A stretch of DNA of 64,000 nucleotides from Gammaproteobacteria bacterium (GTDB taxonomy: Bacteria; Pseudomonadota; Gammaproteobacteria; SZUA-152), in assembly GCA_021647705.1 (NCBI GenBank), contig JAKIUF010000010.1:1-64000 (forward strand), read 5' to 3'. Each line of letters starts with the position of its first letter. The first letter of the stretch is position 1. The notes under the pieces were generated by a model, which worked only from the letters and a program-made list of their open reading frames with translations, searched no databases and had not been told where the DNA came from. This document shows positions 1-11,700 of the stretch, piece after piece. The position numbers and the translations under genes are program-made.

Positions 1-2
1 AA

Positions 3-209
3 CATCGTGAACAATTCTCAAAAGACTTTCCATTACTGAGTTGTTATGACCTGCAAGTATTGCTGGCGAACACATTGCCAAATGCTCACTACGATGAACA
101 GACCATTTTATTGCAAATGGAACACCGGCACCGGAAAAGACGAGCGGCGACAGAATCTGCTTTACGAAAACAAAATCGACAGCGAAGAAAAATAGCACGC
201 GCCACCTAA
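3..209 (+). CDS. C-terminal fragment of an unidentified protein (5' end outside window)
   Basis: An open frame enters from the left edge and runs 68 codons to a TAA at 207-209. The visible tail is strongly basic, with many Arg, Lys and Gln residues in the last 25 positions, such as RHRKRRAATE and RKQNRQRRK, which suggests nucleic-acid binding or a disordered basic tail. I do not recognise the family. A transposase or other DNA-binding protein would fit the composition, but this is a guess. It is followed by about 800 bases without a gene. Confidence 0.4.
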   Translation, partial: HREQFSKDFPLLSCYDLQVLLANTLPNAHYDEQTILLQMEHRHRKRRAATESALRKQNRQRRKIARAT

Positions 210-1022
210 ATGATTGAAATTTAATAAAATGAATGTGACAAAGTAGAACTACTGGATGACTTTTTCAGTGTTATCCCTGATCTCAAGTTGCCAGCATCGC
301 CATTAATTCACGAAGAGTTATAGTAGTTTTTCAGAATATGTTGAATTTGCTATGAGGTGTCAGGCAGTGCGTTTTTATTCAAAATAATCTGAAAAATATT
401 TTTCCTTCTTCACTGTTTATTTACTATTTCTGTCATTTAATGGAGATGAAATAAAGTGCAACTGATTGAATGTTAGATATTTAAAAAAAGGAAACAAAGT
501 TTTGCTGAAAAATAATAATAAGCAAGCCTTTTTACATAACTTGATTTTGCTTCCGTCATAAGCAGTGGTAGTATTCGTAACCATAACGTTGTGTTGTTCG
601 GGAGTGTTAAAGTCGAATTTACCCGTTTATATATCGCACCTGTCAGTTTTGTTTTTTTACGCTTATTCGATGTTAGGGTGATTTCATATAAAGCTATCTA
701 TAGCGAGTTAGTAAATAGGTAAAAAAACACTTAAAACAAGTACATATTGAGTTAAATTCAGTTAGATTAAATAATTAACTGCATAATGAAAAACTATAAA
801 AAGTTAACTTTGTTTGATCAGGGTGGGGGTATAAAAGAGGGTTAATCATTAAGGCAAGGGAGGTGTTTATTCTTGGTCGCAGTCATATTTAATGCTATCT
901 AGGAACTGATTGCTTTATCGGGGAGCTAAGCCAGATTGAAATAAAAAAAGTTTTTAATATTCTGGAACGTTGGCTTGGTATTATTTTTACGCAGGAAAGT
1001 ACTAAGGAGAGTAGGTATAAAC
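210..1022. other. AT-rich intergenic region without a supported gene
   Basis: No frame of coding quality is visible on either strand. The stretch is clearly richer in A and T than the genes around it, with many short A and T runs. It ends in the leader of the lipoprotein gene, which contains a plausible sigma-70 promoter at 873-901. No tRNA, array or long repeat is seen. Confidence 0.5.
873..901 (+). promoter_or_regulatory. Candidate sigma-70 promoter for the lipoprotein gene
   Basis: TTGGTC at 873-878 and TATCTA at 896-901 are separated by 17 bases. The spacing is ideal and each hexamer matches the consensus partly. Transcription would begin near 907 and give a leader of about 115 bases. 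This is pattern matching only. Confidence 0.3.
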
Positions 1023-3176
1023 ATGGATACAAGGAAGAAAATTATTATTGCAGGGGTTTTAATGTCGCCGCTGGTGATCGCAGGTTGTAGCGATAGCGAA
1101 TCTGACTCCCCTTTAGATTCGGATGTGGGAGTGGATGGTATTTACTCTCTTAACGTAACCGGAGGCTTGGGTGGTGCCAAGGGTGGGTCAGGTGGTGATG
1201 GTAACAATGTCAGCATCTACAAAGCAGCCGGTACGGGTGGTGTTGAAGTACTGGCCAGTGGCAGCGCTGACGCCGACTTTAGCAGCATCACTCCTGATAC
1301 CAATTTGGGGAGTAATTCGTTGGATATTACGATGGGTATTACCGTCGATGTTTTCGCGGAAGACGCGGATGAGCCAGCTGCGGGCACTCCCTATCTGATA
1401 GAGAATAAGGGAAGACTGTTTGTGTCCGATGGCAATGCTGTTCTGGGCGACGAAGAGCCGGTAACGGGTATTAGCGTCGCTAGTGGTATTACCTTGACCC
1501 TTGGCCTCAACTACACAACTTACGCCCGAATCAGTTTTAATAACGACATGTTTAATTCCGGCGTAGTAACCACAGTGGATGTCGATGAGCTTCATCGTGG
1601 CGGTTTGCGTATTTATCCTGCATCGTATGTAGGGCAGGCAGACAGTCGTATTGACACTGCCGGTACACAGGACAGTCAAAACGGTGGCGATGTGCTGATA
1701 TCGGCTGATTATTCTGTATACAACCATGGAGCAATCAACACAAGCGGATCAGATAGCGTCGATGATGCTGCTGCTCTTGGCGGGTATGTTGAACTCTATG
1801 CTGACTATCTCGTGCAAAACACCGGTGATATCGATAGCTCGGGAGGTGATGCTCCCAACGGTGATGCTGGTCGTGGCGGGAACATTGATCTGGCGTCCGA
1901 CTTTGGCAACATGTACAACAGCGGTAGTTTGGTGAACCATGGGGGGAATGGTCTGCTCGGCGGCAACGGTGGCCAGATCAATCTCTATGCCGTTGGTGAC
2001 ATGCTGAACAGCGGTGATATTAATGCCCAGGGTGGTATCGGTGGCGCAGACGATGGTGGTAATGGCGCTAGTATCGAGATGTACGCTTACGGTCGTAAAC
2101 TGGTGAACAGTGGTAGCATTTTGACCATGGGGGGTAATACAACCGACGCTGATTCCGATGGTGGTGATGGTGGTGAGTTGTATGTTTATGCAGAGTACGG
2201 CCCTGTTAACAGGGACGTACCCGCAGGTGGTCTTTTTGTTTCCGGCAATATTGATCTTTCCGGTGGCGATGCGGTAGCGACAGGTTATGGTGACGGTGGT
2301 ACTGCCGGTTCCGCTGATGTTCAGGTATATGGTTCCAATTATCCTTCCGAGGTGGGCTTGGTTTTCCTTGGTTATACCGATATTGATGCCACTGGCGGTG
2401 ACGCCAACTTTGGTGGTTCCGCAGGTAATGTGCTTGTCTTCAATGATAGTGTGAAGGCGAATGCCGGCGTATATGTACCCTCTGGCAATGTAACTAACGA
2501 AGCCGATGTGACTGCCCGTGGAGGCAATGTTGTGGCGGAGGCGGAAACAATACCAGCCGATGGAGGTTCCGGTGGTAATTTCAGGCTGGAAACTGAAACC
2601 CAATATGGTTACATCAGTCCTGAACTGGAGATAGCGACCAACAACGGCAATATTGATGTGTCTGGCGGTAACGGCTTGGAGTCAACAATGACCGATATCA
2701 ATCGTTCTGGTTCTATCTGGTTTTGGGGTTACAACGGTGTCACCAATACCGGGAACATCACTGCAAATGGCGGTGCCGACCTGGGTACGGATGGTGGTAT
2801 CACAGGTTATGGGGGTTATGCCAATGATGTGGAAATGTATACAGAACTTGGCCAGGCCACCAATAGCGGTAGCATCACTAATAATGGGGGTGCTGGCGAA
2901 TACCGGGGTGGTCGTTCAGATGGTTTTAAACTGTATGGAGCCACGGTAGATAATAGTGGTGTCATCAGCTCAAATGGCGGTAATGCAGATGCAAGTCTGG
3001 AAGGTTCCAGAAGTGGTCCTGGTGGCTGGGTTGAGTTTTTCTCACCGAGTGGTGTTGCTGGTGTGACTCATTCAGGTTCCGTCAGTCATGCTTCTGGTAC
3101 GGGTGAAAGCATTAGCGGTGGCGGTGCCTTTATTCGTGGTGGTATGTGTATCAGCGGTGATTGCAGACCTGAGTAG
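1023..3176 (+). CDS. Repeat-rich outer-surface lipoprotein, filamentous-haemagglutinin-like repeats
   Basis: This 717-residue protein begins with a lipoprotein signal: MDTRKK, a hydrophobic stretch, then the lipobox VIAGC with the acylated Cys at about residue 22. An upstream in-frame ATG at 975 exists, but the start at 1023 follows AAGGAGAG at 1002-1009 and puts the lipobox in the right place. The mature part is almost entirely Gly, Asn, Ser and Asp and contains about 13 variants of N-[ST]-G-x-[IV]-x3-G-G-[ND], spaced roughly 30 to 50 residues apart (for example NTGDIDSSGGDA, NSGDINAQGG, NTGNITANGG). This spacing and composition are typical of beta-helix surface proteins. It ends with two Cys residues close to the C-terminus. 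No enzymatic motif is visible. A strong terminator follows. A role in the cell surface or matrix is inferred. Confidence 0.8.
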   Translation: MDTRKKIIIAGVLMSPLVIAGCSDSESDSPLDSDVGVDGIYSLNVTGGLGGAKGGSGGDGNNVSIYKAAGTGGVEVLASGSADADFSSITPDTNLGSNSLDITMGITVDVFAEDADEPAAGTPYLIENKGRLFVSDGNAVLGDEEPVTGISVASGITLTLGLNYTTYARISFNNDMFNSGVVTTVDVDELHRGGLRIYPASYVGQADSRIDTAGTQDSQNGGDVLISADYSVYNHGAINTSGSDSVDDAAALGGYVELYADYLVQNTGDIDSSGGDAPNGDAGRGGNIDLASDFGNMYNSGSLVNHGGNGLLGGNGGQINLYAVGDMLNSGDINAQGGIGGADDGGNGASIEMYAYGRKLVNSGSILTMGGNTTDADSDGGDGGELYVYAEYGPVNRDVPAGGLFVSGNIDLSGGDAVATGYGDGGTAGSADVQVYGSNYPSEVGLVFLGYTDIDATGGDANFGGSAGNVLVFNDSVKANAGVYVPSGNVTNEADVTARGGNVVAEAETIPADGGSGGNFRLETETQYGYISPELEIATNNGNIDVSGGNGLESTMTDINRSGSIWFWGYNGVTNTGNITANGGADLGTDGGITGYGGYANDVEMYTELGQATNSGSITNNGGAGEYRGGRSDGFKLYGATVDNSGVISSNGGNADASLEGSRSGPGGWVEFFSPSGVAGVTHSGSVSHASGTGESISGGGAFIRGGMCISGDCRPE

Positions 3177-3198
3177 TCAGGCTGTAAACGAGGTATCG

Positions 3199-3230
3199 GC
3201 GTGGCGGGATTTTCCCGCCACGCTTTTTTT
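3199..3230 (+). terminator. Rho-independent terminator after the lipoprotein gene
   Basis: An 11-bp perfect stem (GCGTGGCGGGA with its complement) and a 3-base loop are followed by seven T residues, 22 bases after the stop codon. Confidence 0.92.
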
Positions 3231-3256
3231 AACTCTGAAATAATGGACGCTATGAA

Positions 3257-4018
3257 ATGGCTTCTTTTTACAGGCTGCTTTGCCAAATATTGTTGACCAG
3301 TGTTGTCTTTTTTATCAGTAGCCAGCTTTGGGCTGAGTCACCTCATATTTCTTATGATAAAACAACAGATACGATTTCAGTCGCAGCAAATGAGGCATCG
3401 TACAAGGCAATAATGGCACGCATTGCGACGCTGAGTGGTGTTGAAATTCTTATGGACCCCAAAGCCGAGCATAATATTACTATTGACGTTAGCGATCTGC
3501 CTCTCGAAAAAGCACTGAAACAGCTGAGCCGTCAAACCAGTTTTGTACTTATTCACGATATTCCCGAAACGGATGTGAGCAAATCCCGGGAAAAGCCAGT
3601 CCAACCTATACTTGTTCGTATGCGCATACTGCCGGAAGGCGAGTTTACTACGGATGCGCTATACCCTATTTTGGCACCTGCGGGTGAAGCCTTTATACGA
3701 GAAAAAAATCGTTACTCAGCACCGGCTCAGCAGGTTGATATTTTTAACCATGCTCAAAAGCGCTGGGAAGCCCGGCTGAAAGCAATGTCTTCGGAAAAAC
3801 GGGAAAAACTTCTGGAAATTGCACAAGAAAAACGCAAACAAATGGCACAGAATCGTGCTGAACAGGAACAAAGAAAAAAAGCACTTGCAGAAAAACGCGA
3901 AGCCTATAAAAAACGACGTGATGTCCGGCTTGAAGAATTAAAATTAACGGACCCGGAACGATATGAACTTCGAATGAAACGACGGGCAGAAAGGCAGCTG
4001 GGAGTTAACAGCGAGTAA
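3257..4018 (+). CDS. Exported STN-domain-like protein with charged C-terminal helix
   Basis: The 253-residue product starts with a signal peptide (MASFYRLLCQILLTSVVFF, cleavage likely after LWA near residue 26). Residues about 40-100 resemble the secretin and TonB short N-terminal domain: a strand, a helix around YKAIMARIATLSG, then INITIDV-type strands and LEKALKQLSRQTSFVLI. This fold is normally the N-terminal module of secretins, TonB-dependent receptors or FecR-linked systems, but no channel or receptor domain follows. From about residue 165 the sequence is a long Lys/Arg/Glu-rich helix, probably a coiled coil. It lies just downstream of the lipoprotein gene but after its terminator. A periplasmic partner or adaptor role is possible; the exact function is unknown. 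Confidence 0.7.
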   Translation: MASFYRLLCQILLTSVVFFISSQLWAESPHISYDKTTDTISVAANEASYKAIMARIATLSGVEILMDPKAEHNITIDVSDLPLEKALKQLSRQTSFVLIHDIPETDVSKSREKPVQPILVRMRILPEGEFTTDALYPILAPAGEAFIREKNRYSAPAQQVDIFNHAQKRWEARLKAMSSEKREKLLEIAQEKRKQMAQNRAEQEQRKKALAEKREAYKKRRDVRLEELKLTDPERYELRMKRRAERQLGVNSE

Positions 4019-4250
4019 AAATATCACTCGCATTAGTTATTTTAGGCTACACAACCACATCACTCTGAAACAGATTTAAGTGGCATCGCAAAAATATTTG
4101 GTGACTTGACGCTAATAATAAGGCAGGTTACCCGCTTTGACGGTAGTGTTTAAGCAACGGAAGCGCTCAACAACACGGAAGCGCTCAGCGACGTTGTGCT
4201 TAGAATATTACTTTCAGTTTTCCCTAAAATTATCGACAAGGAAACATAAG

Positions 4251-5465
4251 GTGCCAAAAAATGATCATCCGCCCTGTATGCCAGATGTAGGTATCACGGC
4301 TATTGTGCCTGATGAGTGGGGTGGCCCCTGGGAGTCTCGCCACCAGGTTTTAACCCGGCTGGCAAAGTATTTTAATGTTGTATGGGTAAACCCCGTGGAA
4401 TGGTGGAATGAATCGTGGTTTGGGTCTCGTAGTGACCGGTTTTTGTCTTCGCGAACCCAGGATTTGCCGTATGGGTTTTCAGTTTTTGACAGAAGTTATT
4501 TTTTTCCCGGTTTTGGGAAGCCATGGATTGACTATGCCAGTGAATACTCTCGTCTTGCCGTCGCGAGGAATACATTGCGAAAGCGAGGTAGCAAGGCGCA
4601 TGTACTTTATCTTTGGAGAGATTCATTTTTTTCCGCGATGGACCGGGGAAGGTATGATGCAAGCTGTTATCACATTGATGACGAATATACTTTTTCGGAT
4701 GTTGATCTTCCTAATTCTCCCAGAGAGGAAAACCTGATCAAAAGAGTTGATCAGGTTTTTATTTCTTCTCCTGCCCTGATGGCCAAAAAAGGGCATTTAA
4801 ATTCACAAACTGCCCGTATTCCTAATGGAGTGAATGTGCGTGAATATATTATCCCCAAGGATGAGCCTGAAGATATGGTGGGTATTCCCCACCCACGAAT
4901 CGGTTACGTTGGTATTATCAAACGGCAGCTGAATATTGATGTGTTGCTTGAAGTGGCGGTACGACATCCCGAATATTCTTTTGTGTTTGTTGGTCCAAAG
5001 CGATCTGACCTGCGAAGTGATGGAGAAAAGTGGGAAAAGCTTGAGTCTCTTTCCAATGCATATTTCGTTGGAGGAAAGCCGGTTTCTGAGCTTCCCGCTT
5101 ATACTCAGCATATGGACGTTTGCATGCTGTGTTATACCGTTAATGATTACACGAAATATATCTACCCATTAAAGCTGCATGAATACCTTGCTGCCGGTAA
5201 GCCTATCGTTGGTGCTCCATTGGAGTCTTTAAAGGGGTTTGCTGAATATATCCAATTCGCAGTGACCGTTGATGAATGGGAAACAGGAATTCAGCTGGCC
5301 CTGAGTGATTCGTCGCGATCCGCTGAAATGGTAGAGGCACGAAAAAACATTGCGCGTGAACATGACTGGAATGTGTTGACGTATAAAATCGCGTATAAGA
5401 TCTGCGAAAGCCTTGGTCCAGACTATGTAGCAAGGTTGTCGGAAGAGGCAAAATTGAGTCACTGA
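4251..5465 (+). CDS. Glycosyltransferase, GT-B fold (GT1/GT4-like)
   Basis: I place the start at the GTG at 4251, preceded by AAGGAAAC, giving 404 residues. The open frame extends 38 codons further to an ATG at 4137, but that extension is basic and low in complexity. The body begins MPDVGITAIVPDEWGG and has the layout of a two-domain GT-B glycosyltransferase: an N-terminal half ending near FISSPALMAKKGHL, then IPNGVNVREY, the linker HPRIGYVGIIK, a C-terminal Rossmann half with FVFVGPKRSD, and the donor-site segment HEYLAAGKPIVGAPLESL, where a Glu is typical of GT4-like enzymes. No membrane segment is visible. The acceptor is unknown. Surface glycan genes follow within 8 kb, so a role in exopolysaccharide or glycoprotein assembly is likely. 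Confidence 0.82.
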   Translation: MPKNDHPPCMPDVGITAIVPDEWGGPWESRHQVLTRLAKYFNVVWVNPVEWWNESWFGSRSDRFLSSRTQDLPYGFSVFDRSYFFPGFGKPWIDYASEYSRLAVARNTLRKRGSKAHVLYLWRDSFFSAMDRGRYDASCYHIDDEYTFSDVDLPNSPREENLIKRVDQVFISSPALMAKKGHLNSQTARIPNGVNVREYIIPKDEPEDMVGIPHPRIGYVGIIKRQLNIDVLLEVAVRHPEYSFVFVGPKRSDLRSDGEKWEKLESLSNAYFVGGKPVSELPAYTQHMDVCMLCYTVNDYTKYIYPLKLHEYLAAGKPIVGAPLESLKGFAEYIQFAVTVDEWETGIQLALSDSSRSAEMVEARKNIAREHDWNVLTYKIAYKICESLGPDYVARLSEEAKLSH

Positions 5466-5798
5466 GTATAATTCCCCATGTATGCACATTGTATTTATAT
5501 GCCCTTCGGCGAATTAAAAATCCAGGCCGTCGATTTTCTTTACACCTTTAACATGTTTGCCATGGGGAAACTCCATAATTAATTGAATTATAAGTAAAAT
5601 AAATAAATGGTACATAATGTGCTTGAACCATATATTGCAGCATGTAATGGCAACGTTATATGCACCCGGCGTTTTATGCTCTCATTGGTTCGGATGCTCA
5701 AGTAGTAGACAGGGAATTGTTTGGATGTTAAGCACCAGTTGACTTTGAAATCAGTGAGGAGTGGTTCACAGGTTTGAAGTGTTTACAGGTGACTTGTT
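5466..5798. other. Intergenic region, nothing specific seen
   Basis: There are 333 bases between the glycosyltransferase and the large modular gene. The region is AT-rich and holds no coding frame and no convincing terminator. It presumably carries the promoter of the large gene, but I find no hexamer pair with good spacing. Confidence 0.4.
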
Positions 5799-8700
5799 AT
5801 GGTGGTAAGGCTGGACAGGGGTAGTTTGTACTGTGGTGCGATTGGCGCACTGTTTTTATTGGTCGGCATGAGTACAGCAATGGCAATGTCATTTACATCG
5901 GATGATTTTAGTTCCTCTGCTTCTTCCTTGGACGCATCACTGTGGACCGTGGTTAATCCTCGTGGAGACAGTACATTCCAATTAAACGGTACCCAGTTAA
6001 ACATTTCCGTACCCGGTGGCCTGAGCCATGACCTGTGGGAAACCGATCAGAATGCTGCTCGTGTTTTACAAAATATTGATGATGCAGATTTTGAGATTGA
6101 AATAAAGTTTGAGTCGAGTCTGAGTCAAAGATTTCAAGTTCAAGGATTGCTTATTGAGCAGGATAATCAAAATTTTCTGCGATTCGATTTTTACTATGAC
6201 GGTTCTGTTCTTCGTGTTTTTGCGGCCAGTTTCATTGCTGGAATTCCGACCATTCGACATGAGGAAATTATTGCCAATGGCTCGCCGCTATACCTGCGCG
6301 TTCAACGGGTAGGGGATCAATGGACTCAGTTTTATTCCTATGAGGGTACTAACTGGAATCAGGGAGCTGTATTTTCACATCCATTGCTTGTCGCACGGGC
6401 CGGTCCCTTTGCAGGTAACGCTGGCAGTAATGCCCCCGCGTTTACCGCAGTAGTTGATTATGTTTTCAATACCGCATCTCCTATTATTTTTGAAGATGTA
6501 AACGACCCGCTCGATAATACGGCCCCGCTCATTTTAGACGTTGTGACGCAAGAAGGCCCAACGCGAGCCCGGGTAAGCTGGTCAACTGATGAGCCAGCAA
6601 TAGGGTCGGTTGAATATGGCACAACGGCCAGTTTTGAACTCGGTCAGGTTGCTACTACATCAGGCGGCCAACAACTTGATGTTTTGCTCGATAACCTCTT
6701 ACCGAATACAACTTATTATTTCCGGGTTTCATCGGAAGATGCCAACAGCAATACTAGACAGTCACAGACCTTGCAGTTTGTGACCACGGCTGATGCAGCG
6801 CCCGGCCCTTCGATAGACGTGTGGTATGGCGCAAATCAAAGGTTTGGGGATCTGGGTACGCCTCAGCGCTGGGTCAACATTGTGGGTAAAGTTACAGATC
6901 CAAATGGTGTGAAATCCCTGTCTTATCGCGTAAACGGTCAACCCGCCCGGCAGCTTTCAATGGGCCCCGATGGAAATCGTTTGCATTCTTTAGGCGATTT
7001 CAATGCTGAAATCCATATAACAGACGATGAAAATGAAGCAAATGAAGTAAATGTCGGTTTGAACAGCGTTGAGATTACCGCAGTTGATAATCTTGATTAT
7101 TCCACGGTTGAAGTTGTTACGGTGGAATTCACTAATAATACCGCTTGGTCACTTCCATATACTGTCGATTGGTCAAATGTCACGGAACTCCGGGATGCCG
7201 TTCAAATTGTCGATGGGCTTTGGGATATACAAGGCTCTGAAGTCCGGCCTCTAGAGCTGGGCTACGACAGGCTGATTGCCATTGGTGATATGTCCTGGAC
7301 TGACTATGAAATCACCGTACCGTTTACTGTGCATGGACTTGAGCCGGGTTATGTTTACCCCGGGCCCTCATTCAGTCCGGGGATCGGTGTTTTATTACGA
7401 TGGAACGGGCACTTCGATTGGAATGGCGCGCAGCCTAACACGGGTTGGTGGTCCTTTGGCGGGTTTGGGTGGTATCGCTGGAGGCAGCCATCAGCGGGTG
7501 GTGAGCGTTTTCAAATCATGGGCAATGGTGGCAGTATTGTTGCGGATCGCGCGGAATCAAATTTCCCGTTTGGTGTTCCTCATGTTCTTAAAATGAGAGT
7601 AGAAACACCGCCTAACGAAGGCAGTATTTACAGTCTCAAAATGTGGGAGCAGGCGCAGCCGGAGCCTGCGGGATGGGATCTTGTTTCCCAGGGATTAGTT
7701 ACAGACCCTCAAAGTGGTTCACTACTTCTGGTTGCGCATCATGTTGATGCAACCTTTGGTAACGTGACGGTTGTCCCTTCGGGAGATACGACAGGACCAA
7801 CGAATAGCAATATCCAGGTGACTAATTCAGAAACAGTCGCAACCATCAACTGGGTGACAAATGAGCCAGCAGCGGTGTCTCTGGCGTATGGTATTACCAG
7901 TAATTATGAGCTGGGAACCATTTCCGATGCTGCCCTGAATACCAACCACTCTATCGGACTGACCGGGTTAAGCCCAGGTACAACTTACCAATTCCAGTTG
8001 ACAGCAACTGATGAGGCCGGAAACAGCAGCAGTTCGGTGAATAGGATTTTTACCACTCTGGGCACGATTGTACCTGGTCCACAATCGGATGATTTTAACA
8101 CCCCGACACTGGATGCCCGCTGGGACACAGTAGACCCGCTGAATGATAACAATGTCACTCTGACCGGCACCCAGGTTGCGCTGAATATTGTCGGTGGCCC
8201 ATCGCATGATGTGTGGGCGGCAGGCAACGATACTTTGCGTTTAATGCAAAATGTAGTGAATCAGGACTTTGTGACAGAGGTGAAATTTGACTCTCTGCCA
8301 ACCCAGCAGCATCAGATACAGGGGATATTGGTTGAGCAGGACAATGGCAATTTCCTGCGTTTTGACTACTTCAGTGATGGCACAGACCTGCGGGTGTTTT
8401 CGGCCAGTTTTGTTAACGGAGTACCGACGACGCAAGTGAACAATGTTGTATCACTTAGTGCACCGATGTATCTGCGTGTGGTACGAGTGAGTGACACCTG
8501 GACACTGTTGTACAGCGGGAATGGTGTGAACTGGACAGCGGCCGGAAGTTATACGCATAGCTTGCAGGTGAATACTATTGGTATATTCGCTGGCAACGCA
8601 CGGGCGGGCAATGCACCTGCCTACACCGCACTGGTGGATTATTTTGTGACAGATGCCGAGGTGCCGGTTCCAGATACTACCCCGCCAGAAATCAATAACA

Positions 8701-11700
8701 TTGCGGTGGACAGTGCGGGTGAAGAAGCAACACTGAGCTGGACAACGGATGAGCCCGCAGACAGTCAAATCATGTACGGCACGGCACCAGGGACGTATGA
8801 GCTGGGCACCGTATCGAGTGCGACGCTGACACAGAACCACAGTATTACCCTGACGGGACTGACCCTCGACACCGTGTATTACTACCAGGTGAGTAGCAGT
8901 GATTCGGACGACAACACGGGCAGCAGTGCCGATCTTAATTTCCTTGCGGAAGACCTGACGGCACCGACAATCAGCGGTGTTCAAATCGTGCGAACGGATA
9001 CCAGTGCGACCATCAGCTGGGTTACAAATGAATCCGCCGACAGTACACTCGAATATGGCGAAACCAATGCCTATGAACTGGGTACGGTTTCGAGTGCCGC
9101 TGTAGGCACCAGTCATTCTGTTGTGCTTAGCGGGTTGACGTCAGGTGTCGTGTATTATTTCCAGCTTACGGCGACTGATAGCAGCAATAACAGCAGTAGC
9201 TTATCGAACCAGGCATTTTTAATGTTTGGACCACAATCGGACGACTTTAATGCCACGACATTGGATTCCCGCTGGACCACGATAGACCCGTTGAGCGATA
9301 ACAGTGTTGCATTGACAGGCAGTCAGCTCGAGCTGAGCATCGCTGGTGGTCAGCCGCACGATGTATGGACTTCGGGCAACGATGCTTTGCGTTTAATGCA
9401 GACTGTGGTGGACCAGGACTTTGTGACAGAAGTGAAGTTTGATTCTTTGCCGACCCAGCGATATCAGATACAAGGCATTCTGGTTGAGCAGGACAATGGT
9501 AATTTCCTGCGCTTTGATTATCTTAGTGATGGCACAGACCTGCGGGTATTTTCGGCCAGTTTTGTTAATGGAGTGCCGACAGCGCAAGTGAACAATATTG
9601 TGTCATTGGCTGGTGTACCACTGTATTTACGCGTGGAACGAGTGAGTGATACCTGGACATTGTCACACAGTGAGGATGGCGTGAACTGGACGGTGGCTGG
9701 GAGTTATGTACACAGCCTGCAAGTGAATGCCATCGGTGTGTTTGCGGGTAACACTGGAGGGAGTGGTTCTCCTGCCTACACCGCACTGGTGGATTCTTTC
9801 GTGACGAATGCGGTGGTACCTGTCCCGGATACTACCCCGCCAGTGATTGGCAACATTGTGGTAGATCGTGCGGGCGGAGAAGCGACGCTGAACTGGACAA
9901 CGGATGAACTGGCAGACAGCCAGGTCATGTACGGCACGGCACCAGGGACGTATGAGCTGGGCACCGTATCGGGTGCAGCGTTGACACAGAACCATAGCAT
10001 CACCTTGACGGGGCTGGCCCCCGGCACCGTGTACTACTACCAAATGAGTAGCAGTGATGCGGATGGTAACACCGGTAGCAGTACCGATCTTAATTTCCTT
10101 GCGGAAGATCTGGTGTCACCAACGATCAGCGGTGTTCAGGTTACGAGAGCCGACACCAGTGCAACCATTAGCTGGGTCACAAACGAACCTACCAGCAGCG
10201 TGCTTGAATATGGCGCGACCAATGCCTATGAGCTGGGCTCAGTTTCGAGTGGCAGTACAGGTACCAGTCACTCTGTTGCGCTGAATGGGTTAACGTCCGA
10301 TGTCATGTATTATTTCCAACTCACAGCGACTGATGGCAACAACAATAGCAACAGTCTATCGAACCAGACATTTATGATGTCTGGGTCACAATCGGATGAC
10401 TTTAACACCACAACACTGGATTCCCGCTGGACCACGATAGACCCATTGGGCGATAACAGTGTTGTATTGACAGGCAGTCAGCTCGAGCTGAGTGTCGCTG
10501 GTGGTCAGCCGCACGATGTGTGGACTTCGGGCAACGATGCTTTGCGTTTAATGCAAACCGTAGTGGACCAGGACTTTGTGGCAGAAGTGAAGTTTGATTC
10601 CCTGCCGACCCAGCGATATCAGATACAAGGCATTCTGGTTGAGCAGGACAATGGTAATTTCCTGCGCTTTGATTATCTTAGTGATGGCACGGACCTGCGG
10701 ATATTTTCGGCCAGTTTTGTTGGTGGCGTACCTACGTCACGGGTTTACGATATTGTGTCACTGAGTTTGCCACTGTATTTACGTGTGGAGCGGGTAGGGG
10801 ACACCTGGACACTGTCGCACAGTGGGGACGGTGTAAACTGGACGGTGGCTGTGAATTATGTACACAGCCTGCAAGTGAATGCCATCGGCGTGTTTGCGGG
10901 TAACACCGGAGGGAGTGGTTCTCCTGCTTACACCGCACTGGTGGATTATTTTGTCACGAATGCCACGGTCTTTGCTCTGGATATTACTCCACCAGTGATT
11001 AGCAACATTGTGGTGGATAGTGTGGGTGGGGATGCGATACTAAGCTGGACAACGGATGAATCGGCGGACAGTCAGGTCATGTACGGCACGGCACCAGGCA
11101 CGTATGAGTTGGGTGCCGTATCGAGTGCGGCATTGGTACAGAATCACAGTATTACCCTGACGGGACTGACCCCGGGCACCGTGTATTACTACCAGGTGAG
11201 TAGCAGCGATGAGGATGGCAACACCAATAGTAGCGCCGATCTTAATTTCTTTGTGGAAGACCTGATAGCACCGACGATCAGTGACGTGCAAGTTGTGAGA
11301 ACGGCGACCAGTGCGACCATCAGCTGGGTCACAAATGAACCTACCAGCAGTGCGCTCGAATATGGTGAAACCAATGCCTATGAACTGGGGGCGATTTCGA
11401 GTGCCGCTGTAGGCACCAATCATTCTGTTGTGCTGAATGGGTTAACGTCTGACGTTGTGTATTATTTTCAGATCACGGCAACCGACGACAGCAATAACAG
11501 CAGCAGTTTAGCGAATCAGACGTTTTTAATGTCTGACTCACAATCGGATGACTTTAACACTACGACATTGGATACCCGCTGGACCATGGTGGATCCATTG
11601 GGTGATAGTAGTGTTGGACTGACGGGCAGTCAGCTTGAGCTGAATATCCCCGGTGGTCAGTCTCACGATGCGTGGACCACGGGTAACGATACGTTACGTT

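Noticed and set aside
1188..2603. Long minus-strand open frames opposite the lipoprotein gene
   Set aside because: They mirror the Gly/Asn-rich repeats of the real gene, lack ribosome sites and have repetitive, Ile/Thr-rich translations of no family.
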